DNA of 64,000 nucleotides from Hyphomicrobiales bacterium (GTDB taxonomy: Bacteria; Pseudomonadota; Alphaproteobacteria; Rhizobiales; MH13). Shown piece by piece: positions 43,886-53,500 of this stretch (position 1 is the stretch's first letter; each line of letters begins with the position of its first letter). The DNA lies in NCBI GenBank assembly GCA_017642935.1, contig JAEPOK010000001.1, positions 682,001 through 746,000 on the forward strand, read 5' to 3'. The position numbers and the translations under genes are program-made. The notes under the pieces are model-generated. The model had not been told where the DNA came from, did not search any database, and saw only the letters and a list, made by a program, of their open reading frames with translations.

Positions 43886-44040
43886 GCGACAGAATTGGGA
43901 AAACTGTCGCGTCTGGAAAAAAGCCTAGGCCACCAACGGCCATCGGCTGGTCAAGTCTCATGCTAGGCCAATCTGGGTGGCCTAATCAAGCAAAAATCAA
44001 ATTGGAATCAATGATGTAACAGTTTTCCCAATTCTGTCGC
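43886..44040. repeat. 22-bp perfect inverted repeats flanking a 111-bp segment
   Basis: The 22 bases at 43886-43907 (beginning GCGACAGAATTGGG) are the exact reverse complement of 44019-44040 (ending CCCAATTCTGTCGC). The left copy extends to an 8-bp self-palindrome CGCGACAG/CTGTCGCG at its ends. Inside lie a second inverted pair TAGGCCACC (43926-43934) and GGTGGCCTA (43976-43984). A recombinase gene starts 55 bp to the left and a small membrane-protein gene 33 bp to the right, so an invertible promoter switch is possible. Confidence 0.85.
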
Positions 44041-44073
44041 AGCTTCTTCATCGCGCGTCAGAAGGACATCCCA

Positions 44074-44415
44074 ATGTCTGAGAATTCACAGAACCACGAC
44101 CGGGATTCGCGGATCACACCGCCGCCATTGCCGCCGCACAACCGACCATCATCAGACAATGCACTGCCACCATGGCAGCCGTTACTCATTTTGGGAGCTG
44201 CGCTGGCAGCCGGACTGTTCGTCTTCGTTCAGGAAACCCGCGTGTTTGGGGAGAGCTGCTACCACATCGGCGACATTACGATGCAGACCACCTGTCTCGA
44301 TCGGGAGGTTTACATGGGAGCTTGGGTCGTTGCGGTAGGGTTGGTTGGACTGGGTGCTATTGGGGCGATCAAGGAAAGTACACGAGGATCAACGCGATTG
44401 CCGCCCGATCGGTGA
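44074..44415 (+). CDS. Small PPPLPP membrane protein 1
   Basis: This 113-residue product has a hydrophilic N-terminus with ITPPPLPPHNRP, then two hydrophobic segments (about residues 36-54 and 83-100) separated by a short loop with two cysteines (SCYHIGDITMQTTCLD) that could form a disulphide. It would be an inner membrane protein with both termini on the same side. The same TPPPLPP motif in the same position recurs in the next gene. I do not recognise it. It lies directly right of the inverted-repeat segment. Confidence 0.68.
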   Translation: MSENSQNHDRDSRITPPPLPPHNRPSSDNALPPWQPLLILGAALAAGLFVFVQETRVFGESCYHIGDITMQTTCLDREVYMGAWVVAVGLVGLGAIGAIKESTRGSTRLPPDR

Positions 44416-44595
44416 CGGTAGAGCGTGCACCCCATGTCAGCAGGCCGGTTCAAGACGACCGCGTGCGAAGTAACCGATTGCGATAGCGGCCCAACCGCCG
44501 AGGCCTTTTGGCCACAGAAAACGGTAAAGGGAGCCACCCATTCAATGTGAATGACGGCGTGCCCCGGCCTCATCTAAGAACCAAGAGCCAAATCG

Positions 44596-44823
44596 ATGTC
44601 CAACGACCCTCTCAAACGTGACGATTCAAGCAACACTCCGCCACCATTGCCGCCTCAGGAGTTCCGCGCCAACCAGCCAAAGCGATCAGCAAATCTGCCG
44701 ATGATTCTCTTGGTTGTGATCGGCGTGGCGTTAGCGTTTTTCATTCAGCAATCTGGCGCAATTGATCAGGCATTTGATGATCTGATGGCACAGATTTTTG
44801 GTCGAAACCTATTGCCGTACTGA
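44596..44823 (+). CDS. Small PPPLPP membrane protein 2
   Basis: This 75-residue product has an N-terminus KRDDSSNTPPPLPPQEF similar to the one in the preceding gene, followed by one hydrophobic segment (about residues 34-51). A short amphipathic tail completes it. The shared TPPPLPP motif suggests the two have a common ancestry or a common partner with a proline-binding domain. The function is unknown. The 180 bp between the two genes contains no other frame. Confidence 0.65.
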   Translation: MSNDPLKRDDSSNTPPPLPPQEFRANQPKRSANLPMILLVVIGVALAFFIQQSGAIDQAFDDLMAQIFGRNLLPY

Positions 44824-45166
44824 AGACCGAAGCAATTTACTTGCCCGCCGCCTGGTGAGACCAGTCAGTTGCAACCGGCAGGCTGCAAAAAAGAAAAGCG
44901 GCAATGCAGTCGCCGGCGTCACCTACCACCTAACGATGCCGGAGGCTCGTGGGTACGGGGAGTATGAGATGATTGCAATTGGAACCGCTAGAAAAACCTA
45001 AGTTGCCAGCGGCCCAACCACCCCTTCTTTATCGACCTCCAATCCCAATTGCGCTCGGCCAACTGCGTAGGAGGGTTTGCCTGGAGTTGTGCATCGGCGA
45101 TGGATTTTCACTATCTGTTGCAGTAACTTTGCCATTCGCCGAAGCACATGAGGGAGTGGCACAAAA
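44824..45166. other. Gene-free stretch between small membrane and exported genes
   Basis: No convincing gene, RNA or repeat is seen in these 343 bp. A plus-strand frame at 44973-45206 overlaps the following gene in another frame and lacks family-like features. Confidence 0.4.
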
Positions 45167-45439
45167 ATGGTTCAGAAATCGGCAATCGCACTGTTATTCG
45201 CACTGATGTTTTATCCAGCCAATTCCGGTGCCCAAACGCGCTTTGTACCCGATGTTTCACCGTACTCTCTGATCAATGATGGTTATGAGCTTGTTTCCAC
45301 GAGCCTTCACGAGAGCATGGTGTCAGATTCAAGTTACGTTTTACTATTTTTCGTCAAACAAGGCAGAGGGCCAGATTCGATTATCGCATGTCGTCACATG
45401 ATCGCTCGTAATGATATCAGCTGTTTTGAATATGAGTAG
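45167..45439 (+). CDS. Small hypothetical secreted protein
   Basis: This 90-residue protein has a signal peptide (MVQKSAIALLFALMFYPANSGA-QTR), followed by a compact domain ending in HMIARNDISCFEYE with two cysteines that may pair. The ribosome site GAGGGAG precedes the ATG at 45167. It would be periplasmic or secreted and is unrecognised. Confidence 0.68.
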   Translation: MVQKSAIALLFALMFYPANSGAQTRFVPDVSPYSLINDGYELVSTSLHESMVSDSSYVLLFFVKQGRGPDSIIACRHMIARNDISCFEYE

Positions 45440-45524
45440 AAGGGCAGACGGAGAATTAGGTGAGGCCGAGTTATATGAGACATATAGATGTCGTTAATGT
45501 GTTGTGACGTCTTCGCCAGGTCTA

Positions 45525-47243
45525 TTAAAGGGGACGAAACCGCATGCCATCTAGAACGAGGTCGGTACCTTCCCTTTGAAATCTGCCGCGACGCACTTCG
45601 GGAGGCGAAAAGGCACCCGAACCCGGGGTGGTCATAATCAGGGTGTTCCCGGAAACCTCATAAGTGCCCCAAACAATTGGATTGTTAGCGGTTAGGTGGC
45701 GACCAATAACTCCAGTACTTCTGACAACAAGCCCAAATCGACCATCGCGAGTAAACAAGATTTGTCGACTGGGTGTGCCAAAAGTGTCCATTGTGGTGTT
45801 GGGTCGTTCAGCAATCCACTCCCCTACTACGGCCTCTATTCCTTGAAGATTCTGTGCCTCCGCAATGATTTCTCGATCAGCGGTAGGCTCATTTCGGTTC
45901 TTCAAATCATTGCAAACCCCTCTGAGCCGTCCAATTGCATCGGCGGAACCGTTCAATGGTATCGAACCACGATAAAGAGCAGAGTGGATGAGGACAGAAC
46001 GTTCCGCCTCTAACGCTTCTAGAAATGCTGTTGGGACCGTCGTGACAGAATTTAGCATTCTACCATCGAGCTCATCTGGAGCGGCTACAGGTGGCTCAAG
46101 ATCCGCTCGCCAGGAAATTTCGTTTTCAGGAAAGGCCAAAAATACACGATCTCCGGTATACGCTCCTCCTGCGAAACTAGCCGTCGACAATCTGATCAGG
46201 CCGTCATCTCTGCAATACAAGGAGAAGGATATGTGAATCCATTCATCTGCATAGTTTGCTGAGGCGAACGGAAAACCCGCGACATTGAATAACCAGTCCC
46301 CCCACTGACCTTGAGACCATTCTTCGGTTTGCCCCATCTCGTATTCGGAACCGTTGTAGTAGTAAGTCGTTCGCCCCAGCCGCCCATGAATGATAATCGG
46401 GACGAGTGTCTGGCCGCCTACAAACTCATTAGCGATGCTTACAGTAAAACCGCCAGTTGCTAGGATTAGCTTTGGCTCAAAAGCCCGATGCCCTAACTGG
46501 TACAGATTGATTGGACAACCTGCTGATCCGCAGAACAGAGCGGAGTCGGTAAAAACCATGTATTCATTATGCAGATTGTCTTGGGGCGATAGGTTGATCG
46601 GAAATATCTCTAACTCGTCCTCGGAAACGCCAGAGCCGGCTAGACTGGCGATTGCGTGCTGCTTTACCGCTTCTATTTCACGGTTAACCCATGCCGTATG
46701 CGCCTGCGCACGAGCTGTCTCGTGGATAGCCTCGATGAGCTCTACCGCCCCCTCATATGCTGATCTGATCTTAGGTGAAACTTGGTCGGCAAAATCACTA
46801 CCGAGCTCTTGGCCGCCATATAAACAGGCAGTGCTCACAGCTCCGACGCAGGCCGCATAGCCTAATGGCGTTGCTCCGTTGGCAGGGACACACAACGCGG
46901 TAGCGGCTGCAAGTCCACATACACGGTAACCTACGGTGCCAAGCAAGGTGGATGAGCTGGCATCAACTACAGTTTCGAGTACTGGAATGCCATCTTTAAT
47001 TCGTGCTGAGGTTCCCACAATTGTTTGGGCCTCACCCACGAAGCGTGCCGCTCGCCCAACTGGTGTATTGCTCGCAAAGGTTTGCCCGTGCTCGGATGCA
47101 GCATCAAGTATGAACAGTGGTATTTCGAGTTCTTCGGAGACGCTGCTTTCTTCAGCGAAGCTGACTGATATGAGGCTTATCAAAAAAGTCACGATCAACG
47201 CAGCTTGTGCGATGTGGCTTCGCGTTTTTTGCTTGACCAACAT
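45525..47243 (-). CDS. Large hypothetical exported protein
   Basis: This 572-residue protein has a signal peptide (about residues 1-30, AALIVTFLISLISVSFA-EES). It continues with a region of glycine-rich hydrophobic helix (LLGTVGYRVCGLAAATALCVPANGATPLGYAACVGAVSTA at about 100-140, cysteine-rich), a middle domain, and a beta-rich C-terminal domain (GTYEVSGNTLIMTTPGSG, GRFQREGTDLVLDGMRF) resembling a lipocalin-like fold. I do not recognise it. An alternative start lies ten codons upstream. It is divergent from a lipoprotein gene, with the two chosen starts only 28 bp apart. Confidence 0.72.
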   Translation of the reverse strand: MLVKQKTRSHIAQAALIVTFLISLISVSFAEESSVSEELEIPLFILDAASEHGQTFASNTPVGRAARFVGEAQTIVGTSARIKDGIPVLETVVDASSSTLLGTVGYRVCGLAAATALCVPANGATPLGYAACVGAVSTACLYGGQELGSDFADQVSPKIRSAYEGAVELIEAIHETARAQAHTAWVNREIEAVKQHAIASLAGSGVSEDELEIFPINLSPQDNLHNEYMVFTDSALFCGSAGCPINLYQLGHRAFEPKLILATGGFTVSIANEFVGGQTLVPIIIHGRLGRTTYYYNGSEYEMGQTEEWSQGQWGDWLFNVAGFPFASANYADEWIHISFSLYCRDDGLIRLSTASFAGGAYTGDRVFLAFPENEISWRADLEPPVAAPDELDGRMLNSVTTVPTAFLEALEAERSVLIHSALYRGSIPLNGSADAIGRLRGVCNDLKNRNEPTADREIIAEAQNLQGIEAVVGEWIAERPNTTMDTFGTPSRQILFTRDGRFGLVVRSTGVIGRHLTANNPIVWGTYEVSGNTLIMTTPGSGAFSPPEVRRGRFQREGTDLVLDGMRFRPL

Positions 47244-47271
47244 TGGCGTCTCGTTCTGACTAATGTGCAAC

Positions 47272-48087
47272 ATGCGTTACACATTCATCCTATTGATTGC
47301 AATTGTGGTGGCTGGCTGTTCGGATTCATTGACTCCGGCAGAAGAAAGAGTGGTTGCAGCGCAAAACTGGCGCCTTGAGGCTGCCCAGCAAGCGACCACC
47401 AGTCACTTTGGCCTGCCGAAAGAGGTAGAACGCGTGATGGGGCGTGACTGGTCTCGCTTCTTTCAACGCAGCTTGCTCGTTCAATTTGAGAACTTCATCG
47501 TGTTCTATGATTTTTTGACAGACGCGGGGATACGCCTCGATTTTGAAGGCCAAGAAATAGTCAAGGTCGCGCCATTTTTGGGCGATGCGGTTCGTGAAGA
47601 TCAATTCATTCCTTACACAGAGAACGCGCGTCGATCTGGAACGCATTGGAATCCTAGTGGTGGAGCATCAGCCCTAGTCCTATTCACTCTAAACTTTGAT
47701 GGGTTCGAAAACGGAGATTTTGACGAAGGTCCAGGCATGCCAGCAACACCTTCAGCCAAGGCGGACGTAATGGCGAGCATCCTACTTACGAACTTCCATG
47801 CAGATTTGATGGACTATACTCCGGATTGCACCTCTCCGCTTTACCTTGAGCACGCTTCGACGGTTGGACCAGAGCTGGAAGATTTGTTTGAATTCTTGGA
47901 ATGGCGGCCCGAGGTTGTGAACAAATATCCGGACGGTGAGCGTATCATCTACTACGGCTATTACATCGGCAATCCAGCTTTCATTGTTGAAGTGGCGTCC
48001 ACCGGGCGCGATGAAAACTGCACTATCCTAGCATCAGCCCATCGACCAATTGTTGATGTGGATTATGTGTTTGGCCCGCAGGAGTAG
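47272..48087 (+). CDS. Hypothetical lipoprotein
   Basis: This 271-residue protein begins with a lipoprotein signal peptide ending in the lipobox VAGC-SDS. The rest is acidic and has three further cysteines (for example TPDCTSPLYLEH, RDENCTILASA). No fold is recognised. An ATG three codons earlier (47263) is equally possible. It is divergent from the large exported protein gene at 28 bp, an arrangement seen in pairs that share a promoter region. It may act with the neighbouring exported proteins at the cell surface. Confidence 0.72.
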   Translation: MRYTFILLIAIVVAGCSDSLTPAEERVVAAQNWRLEAAQQATTSHFGLPKEVERVMGRDWSRFFQRSLLVQFENFIVFYDFLTDAGIRLDFEGQEIVKVAPFLGDAVREDQFIPYTENARRSGTHWNPSGGASALVLFTLNFDGFENGDFDEGPGMPATPSAKADVMASILLTNFHADLMDYTPDCTSPLYLEHASTVGPELEDLFEFLEWRPEVVNKYPDGERIIYYGYYIGNPAFIVEVASTGRDENCTILASAHRPIVDVDYVFGPQE

Positions 48088-48129
48088 CATTCATTCATGT
48101 CTGCGTCTTGATTTGGCCAAACCACCAGA

Positions 48130-48525
48130 CTACCGAAACGCGTAATAGCCATGCCAAGCTAACGCGATGTCGCGGAACGTCCATTCCTGCAGCCGCCCAT
48201 GCTGCGGGCTTGAGCGGTGTGGGCACTTTGCGAGCCCTGAATCCTGCTTGAACTTCTGAAACCACGCCAAAGACTTCGGGCGGCCACGCCCGTTTAGCTC
48301 GATTTGGCGGATGTGATGACCATTGGCCCAACGGCTTTCCGGGTTGGGTTCAGTGGTGTGATCGAGAATGTATGCGCGGAGGTCGTGAACGAGCTGTTCG
48401 CGCGGATCGCGGGCCAGGTCTTCACGCAAGGCGGCCACCGCTTGGTCGGCGGCTTGCTTGGCAGTTTGGGCGAGCAGGTCTTCAAGTTGGTCAGGCGCAA
48501 GAATGAGCGCGGGTTGTGCTTTCAT
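48130..48525 (-). CDS. Hypothetical protein downstream of an integrase
   Basis: This 131-residue protein (start ATG 48525, MKAQPALILAPDQLEDLLAQ) has an N-terminal helical region and a C-terminal basic region (GRGRPKSLAWFQKFKQDSGL), suggesting DNA or protein binding. It lies downstream of an integrase gene after its terminator, in the position where excisionases or accessory regulators often lie. I cannot assign it. A start a few codons upstream is possible. Confidence 0.55.
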   Translation of the reverse strand: MKAQPALILAPDQLEDLLAQTAKQAADQAVAALREDLARDPREQLVHDLRAYILDHTTEPNPESRWANGHHIRQIELNGRGRPKSLAWFQKFKQDSGLAKCPHRSSPQHGRLQEWTFRDIALAWHGYYAFR

Positions 48526-48553
48526 GGTTCGGGCTTTCATTGGGTTTCGGCAT

Positions 48554-48576
48554 AAAAAAAGCACCGGAACGGTGCT
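48554..48576 (-). terminator. Intrinsic terminator after the second integrase gene
   Basis: On the minus strand the stem AGCACCG/CGGTGCT with a GAA loop is followed by seven T (48554-48560). It closes the integrase gene at 48643 and lies in front of the hypothetical gene. Confidence 0.85.
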
Positions 48577-48642
48577 GCATTGGAGGCATAAGGTCTCCAG
48601 ATGTTAGAATCCTGTGGCGTTCCGTGCGAACGGTCAAGAACT

Positions 48643-50007
48643 TTAGACGCCTAGCAGCTCGCCCAGACGGTCAGTCACTGGACGCATGGGATCAACAAAT
48701 CCCAGGTCGTAAATCATGGTGGTGGCAAGGTTTCCGCGATGATCGACGTAGTGCGAGACATCCTCGCGACGGACCCCCTGGCCAACCAGCATCAGCGAAA
48801 TCGCAATACGTTTAAGGTCATACAATTGGAAGTGCTCTGGCACCCCGTCCAGCTGTTTGAATTTGGCCAACTGCCGCTTGAAATTGTCACGCGGTTGCGT
48901 GGCATCGGTTTGCGAAGGAAACACGAAACGTGAGCCGGGATAGAGCTGTCGTTGCGCTCTGACGATGTCCGCGACCCGTCGATGGATGGGGATAGAGCGA
49001 AAGGCATACTCATAAGGTTGCCGAGAGAGCTTGATGCCTTTGGTGTTGTGCTTGTGCCAAATCAGCCGCTCTAGGTCGAAGTGGCTGAATTCGGCTTCGC
49101 GTAGCTCTTTGGGCCGGGCCATCGTCAGAAACAGAATGCCCATGAAGTGGCAAAGCTCCTGCATCTGTTTCTGGCTCACCAGTTCGCGGCCATGTGCCAA
49201 GGCTGTGAGGCGTTTCTCGGTGCCAGTGCCAATGACAGCGGGGAGCGGGTCGAATTGGGGCTGGAAGATATGCCGCGCGATGGCTTGGATTTCAGTGGAG
49301 CTGTAGTCCCGTCGCTGCCTGATGCTTTTGCGTAAGCTCAGCGGGTCGCACGGGTTGCGCATGTCGACCAACTGCATGCGGATGGCCCAATTGAAGAGGG
49401 ACTTGGCCGACGAATAAGCTCGGTTGTGTGTCGCTGCTCCAGTAAACTGGGAGAGGTAACTACTGATATCGGCGGGTTTGATTTTGGTTGCAACATAGTC
49501 TCCAAGAACGGAGTCGAGGTCGCGGTAGCTTGCATGGCGGCAAGCTTTGCGAGCCGACACCCTTGAGCGACGCAGTCGACGGCACAACAGCGATGCCATG
49601 CTATAGCGGTGAGATTCGGACCAGCCGCCACTATTCGCTACCCAAAACTGGTCGATGATGCGGCTTAAAGTCAGTGGCTTGTCATCTGAGTACCCCAGAG
49701 ATTTGAGGTCGGGATTCTCGCCGTTCGTCAACTGCGCCTTCCGCTGGCTCACCAGCAAGCGGGCGGACGCGACATTCATGTTGGCCGGGTCACCGAGTTT
49801 GATGCGACGACGTTTGCCGCCCCATTCAAACGAATGAACAAAGCATTTGTGGCCTTGTACGGTTACCCGCAGTCCCAAACCCGGGATAGCTCCGCCTCGA
49901 ACTTTGCCGTCCAGTGAGAGTGGGCTGTCCCAAAACAGTTCTTGATCTTTGCCCGCTGGGCAAATCGCGCTTCCTACAAAAGTATCGTTCAAATATAATT
50001 TAGGCAC
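48643..50007 (-). CDS. Second tyrosine integrase (DUF4102-type)
   Basis: The protein of about 454 residues has the N-terminal arm-binding domain of the DUF4102 kind (PGLGLRVTVQGHKCFVHSF, KRRRIKLGDPANMNVASAR) and a catalytic domain with Arg in TMARPKELREAEF, YDLKRIAISLML in the HxxR position, and the nucleophile Tyr in TTMIYDLG. I chose GTG at 50007 since AAAGGAG lies upstream and MPKLYLNDTFVGSA fits family starts; an ATG 11 codons earlier is possible. A tRNA-Ala fragment with flanking repeats lies just upstream, as expected for its attachment region. Confidence 0.88.
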   Translation of the reverse strand: MPKLYLNDTFVGSAICPAGKDQELFWDSPLSLDGKVRGGAIPGLGLRVTVQGHKCFVHSFEWGGKRRRIKLGDPANMNVASARLLVSQRKAQLTNGENPDLKSLGYSDDKPLTLSRIIDQFWVANSGGWSESHRYSMASLLCRRLRRSRVSARKACRHASYRDLDSVLGDYVATKIKPADISSYLSQFTGAATHNRAYSSAKSLFNWAIRMQLVDMRNPCDPLSLRKSIRQRRDYSSTEIQAIARHIFQPQFDPLPAVIGTGTEKRLTALAHGRELVSQKQMQELCHFMGILFLTMARPKELREAEFSHFDLERLIWHKHNTKGIKLSRQPYEYAFRSIPIHRRVADIVRAQRQLYPGSRFVFPSQTDATQPRDNFKRQLAKFKQLDGVPEHFQLYDLKRIAISLMLVGQGVRREDVSHYVDHRGNLATTMIYDLGFVDPMRPVTDRLGELLGV

Positions 50008-50009
50008 TT

Positions 50010-50260
50010 CATGTAAATCTCCTTTAAAGAAAATATACATTTATTGCAGTAATTGCGCAACTTAAAAATGTACTTAGTGCGAACTATTCGCAATGAATTC
50101 AGTATGTTACCGTGGTCAGCCTGGTTTAAAATCTGTTCCACGATGCGATTTGCACGCAGGAGGTCATCGGTTCGACTCCGTTCAGGTCCACCATTTAAAA
50201 CAATAACCTATGATAGAAACACATCACCTCATCGCTTTCATGTAAATCTCATGTAAATCC
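50010..50260. repeat. Direct repeats flanking the tRNA-Ala fragment
   Basis: CATGTAAATCTC occurs at 50010-50021 and 50239-50250, and CATGTAAATCC at 50250-50260. They bracket the tRNA-Ala 3' fragment at 50149-50193 and lie beside the integrase start. This is the layout of arm-type integrase binding sites around a core crossover. Confidence 0.65.
50149..50193 (+). other. tRNA-Ala(TGC) 3' fragment, remnant attachment core
   Basis: The 45 bases (TTTGCACGCAGGAGGTCATC and following, ending in TCCACCA) match the 3' part of a tRNA-Ala(TGC) gene from the anticodon loop. The 5' half is missing and the T-stem has a mismatch, so it is not a working tRNA. It is best read as the core of an attachment site for the second integrase. 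Confidence 0.75.
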
Positions 50261-50282
50261 GAACTGTGCGATCGCCTGCTCT

Positions 50283-50310
50283 CCGCCTCAAGGCGGTTTT
50301 TGTGTTTTTT
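50283..50310 (+). terminator. Plus-strand intrinsic terminator
   Basis: The stem CCGCC-TCAA-GGCGG is followed by TTTTTGTGTTTTTT. It stands between the attachment remnant and the NACHT gene with no plus-strand gene before it, so it may insulate the island's right part from read-through. Confidence 0.75.
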
Positions 50311-50576
50311 GAGGAGGGTAGAACGTTGCTGGCCTTGACCCGCTGCGCCACCGGTCGCTTGGGCTTGGGAACAGCTAAGCACAGCTGTCGGCTGGCTGAG
50401 CCGGAGGGATGGATGAAACGGTCGACGAGTTTGAATTGTTGGGCTGTCCTGTGACTTGAAGCGAAAGGTTGCAATTGAGCACTCAATCAAACGCTTCCGT
50501 TTGAATGTTGATAAATTATAGGAATGATAGGCGGCGCATGAGAAACACATCGTAAGATGTTGTTCAAATACGTCGA

Positions 50577-53500
50577 ATGAGATGTTATCGTCGGTTTGTG
50601 AGTTATGTTTCCCGTAGAATTCGGGTCAGCGATGATGCTGACAACTGGCGTGAAATTTCCGACATCGAGTTTGCTGCGCTCGACGGCCCCCTTATACTGG
50701 TTGGCGAGCCGGGCTCAGGCAAGTCGGATACTGCGAGCGCGATATGTACATTGCGGCAAGGCGTCCTTCTTGAAGCCTATCGTGTGGCGTCCAGTGTTCC
50801 GCTCCCTCAGTTAGCCACAGGTTCTTATACCGTTATCGATGGCTTTGATGAAGTGCCTGCGAGCTCGGCTCATCAACCCATCGAGTTGGCACTGGAACGA
50901 CTTCATTCTCAAGGCATAGAGGCTTTTGTCATTACTTGCCGAGCGGCAGATTTGGCCGCAGTTCAAAAAGAGCGGGCGATTGTGGCTTGGACAGGCAGGA
51001 AGCCCGTCATTGGCCATCTTCAACCTCTCAATGACAACGAAGTTGCGTCAGTGGTTGAAGGTTTGGGGACGTTTTCTTCTTCTGGCGATGAGTTTGTAAA
51101 AGAGGCACATAACCGCCACGCCATTGAGCTGGCGCGCAACCCCCAATCGCTGCGCTTGTTGATCGCGGCGATCGGTGCTGACGGCTGGCCAAGCACGAGA
51201 ACCGAGATTTATGAGCGCGCTTGCGTGGACTTCGTTCAAGAGCGCAACAGGTATCATCGCTCACAATCGCCGACCGTGCCTGATAGCCAGGAGTTGCTTA
51301 GCATTGCCGGTTTTGTGTGTGCTCAATTACTACTCGGCGGTGTGAGGGGAATAGACCTCGACAACCAGAACAGTGACGACCAATTTCTGCCTACCGCTAC
51401 CTTTGCCGGTGGTTCTTTCTCAATTGAAAGCATTAGGTCAGCCGCATCTACGCTGCTGTTTCGTTCGGTGGGAAACGACAAAGTCGAGCCCATGCACCGC
51501 ACAGTGGCTGAGTATCTCGCTGCACGCTGGCTGGTGTCAGCACAACAAGCCGGGAGTCTTTCCTACAGACGCCTGGAATCGGCCATCTATGTTGAAGGAA
51601 CCGTACCAACTTCCCTACGAGGTCTACATGCTTGGATGGCGACGCTGCACCGATCTCGCACAAACAAACTCTCAAGCCATGACCCCTATGGTTGCCTGCG
51701 CTACGGTGACGTTAGTCAGTTCTCGGATGTACAGATCAGGGTCCTGATTGAGCAACTCCAGGATTTGGCCGCCATTGATCCTTACTTCCGAGGTGAGGAT
51801 TGGGATGCGCCAGTGGCGGCCGGGCTTGTACGACATGCTGTTCGGGATGAAGTCGTCCAATTGATCAGTTCACCCGACGTCCCATTCGGATTGTCATCGG
51901 TAGTGCTTCAGTCTCTTAAGGGCGTGGCACTCGCAGCTTCAGTTCGCGAAGACCTCAGACGAGTCGTACTCAACGATGCGATGGTCTTTTCAGTGCGGTC
52001 CAGAGCACTTGAAGCGTTAGAGGAAAGCGGAGAACCGGAAGACTGGGTGGCCCTATCAAGCAGCTTGTCTTCCAACGATACGCTCGATTCCGCACGGTTG
52101 GCTGTGGAAATCATTATCCGCCATCCAGATGATTTCTCCGGTGACAAGGTTGCAGAAGTTGTTCTGAACAATGACCGCCTAAATGCGCGTGAGGATGGGC
52201 GTACGATATTAGGAATAGACTTTCGATTGTGGCCAGTTCTGCGTGTTGACCAGCTACAGACGGCCATACAAGCGATCTCAGCGGAATTGCCATCCGACCC
52301 ACACAGCCGCACCGACTATCAGCAACGCGTCGAAGACCGTGTTCAAGCCGCTGTTATAGTTCTGCTCTCGAAAAGCAGTGAGCCAACAGCTTCCCAGTTT
52401 TGGGGGTGGGTATGTAACACGAGCCGCTTTGGCTATCAGGCAAAGAAGTTCGACGAGTTCTCAATCGAGTACTTCAGCGAAAGGCCTGAATTGCGGCGGG
52501 CGATCCAAGAGTTGGTTTTGGTCAACGCTGGTGAAGACGGCACTCGCGCTGCATTGTTTCGACTTCGCGATGTAGCCTCGGGACTGACGCCCAACGAAGA
52601 TGACGTTGTCTACCACATGGCGAAGCTGTGTTCGAGGAATTCAGATTCTGAGAACTTGATAGAACAATGGCGAGAGTTGGCTCATTGGGCGGCAGGCTCG
52701 TCAGGTTTCGCTGGCGATTCCTGGATGCGTGCTCGCGAACTCGCCACCCTGCGGCCCGAGTTGAACGCCGTCTTAGATGAAATTGAAAATCGTCCACGGC
52801 CAGCCTGGGAAATCGAAGAAGAAAAACGTCAACGCGTTGAGGAAGCAAAACAGCGTCGGCGGGATGAGCTTCGTCGGAAGAAATTCGCAGACGTCGCAGA
52901 TTCTGTTCGTGATGGAAGCCACCTGCACAATTTGCATCAAATCGCGCAGGCTTACCTTGGCCTCTTTGGCGAAGTACGCGAGATTGAAGACCCAGCGGAG
53001 CGTGTTGCCTGGTTGGTCGGTGATACGAACCTACAAATGGCACGCGATGGACTACTGGCGGCCTGTCAACGCGAGGACTTACCAAGCCCGCGTGAAATGG
53101 CTGAGCTCTCGGTCCAAGAACAGAAAACTTACTTCCTGGAACGGATTATCCTTGCCGCGTGCGCTGCCCATCAAGCGAGCGGTCATGCTCTAGAAGACCT
53201 CCCGCCTTCTGCCTTGTGGTGTGCTTTAGCGGCTTGCAGTTGGGGGCTGTATTCTCATGACGACAAGGCAATTGAAGCACTGCAGGAGCAGCTCGAGGAC
53301 CTCCTGCTTCAAGATGATCAGGAGACAGAGCAGTTCCTTCGCGATTCAATCGAGCCCGCGCTCTTTGCCTCTGAGCAACATGTGTCAGGCTTGCATGAGT
53401 TGGCTAGTGATCAGCGTTTCACCAAGCATGCCGAGTCCTTGACATTGGAGTGGTTGGAAAACAGCGAGAGAGTATCGGACCAGCCACTCAAACAGCTACT

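Larger units (their letters stand above)
50041..50576. other. Gene-free stretch with attachment remnants
   Basis: It holds a tRNA-Ala fragment and direct repeats. After a plus-strand hairpin CCGCC-TCAA-GGCGG with T-run (50283-50310), no gene appears until 50577. Confidence 0.5.

Noticed and set aside
43886-44040. Reading of the inverted repeats as a miniature transposon
   Set aside because: Terminal repeats fit, but no target-site duplication is visible on the flanks, so the recombinase-site reading is preferred.
44973-45206. Plus-strand frame of 77 codons
   Set aside because: It overlaps the signal-peptide gene at 45167 in another frame and shows no conserved pattern.
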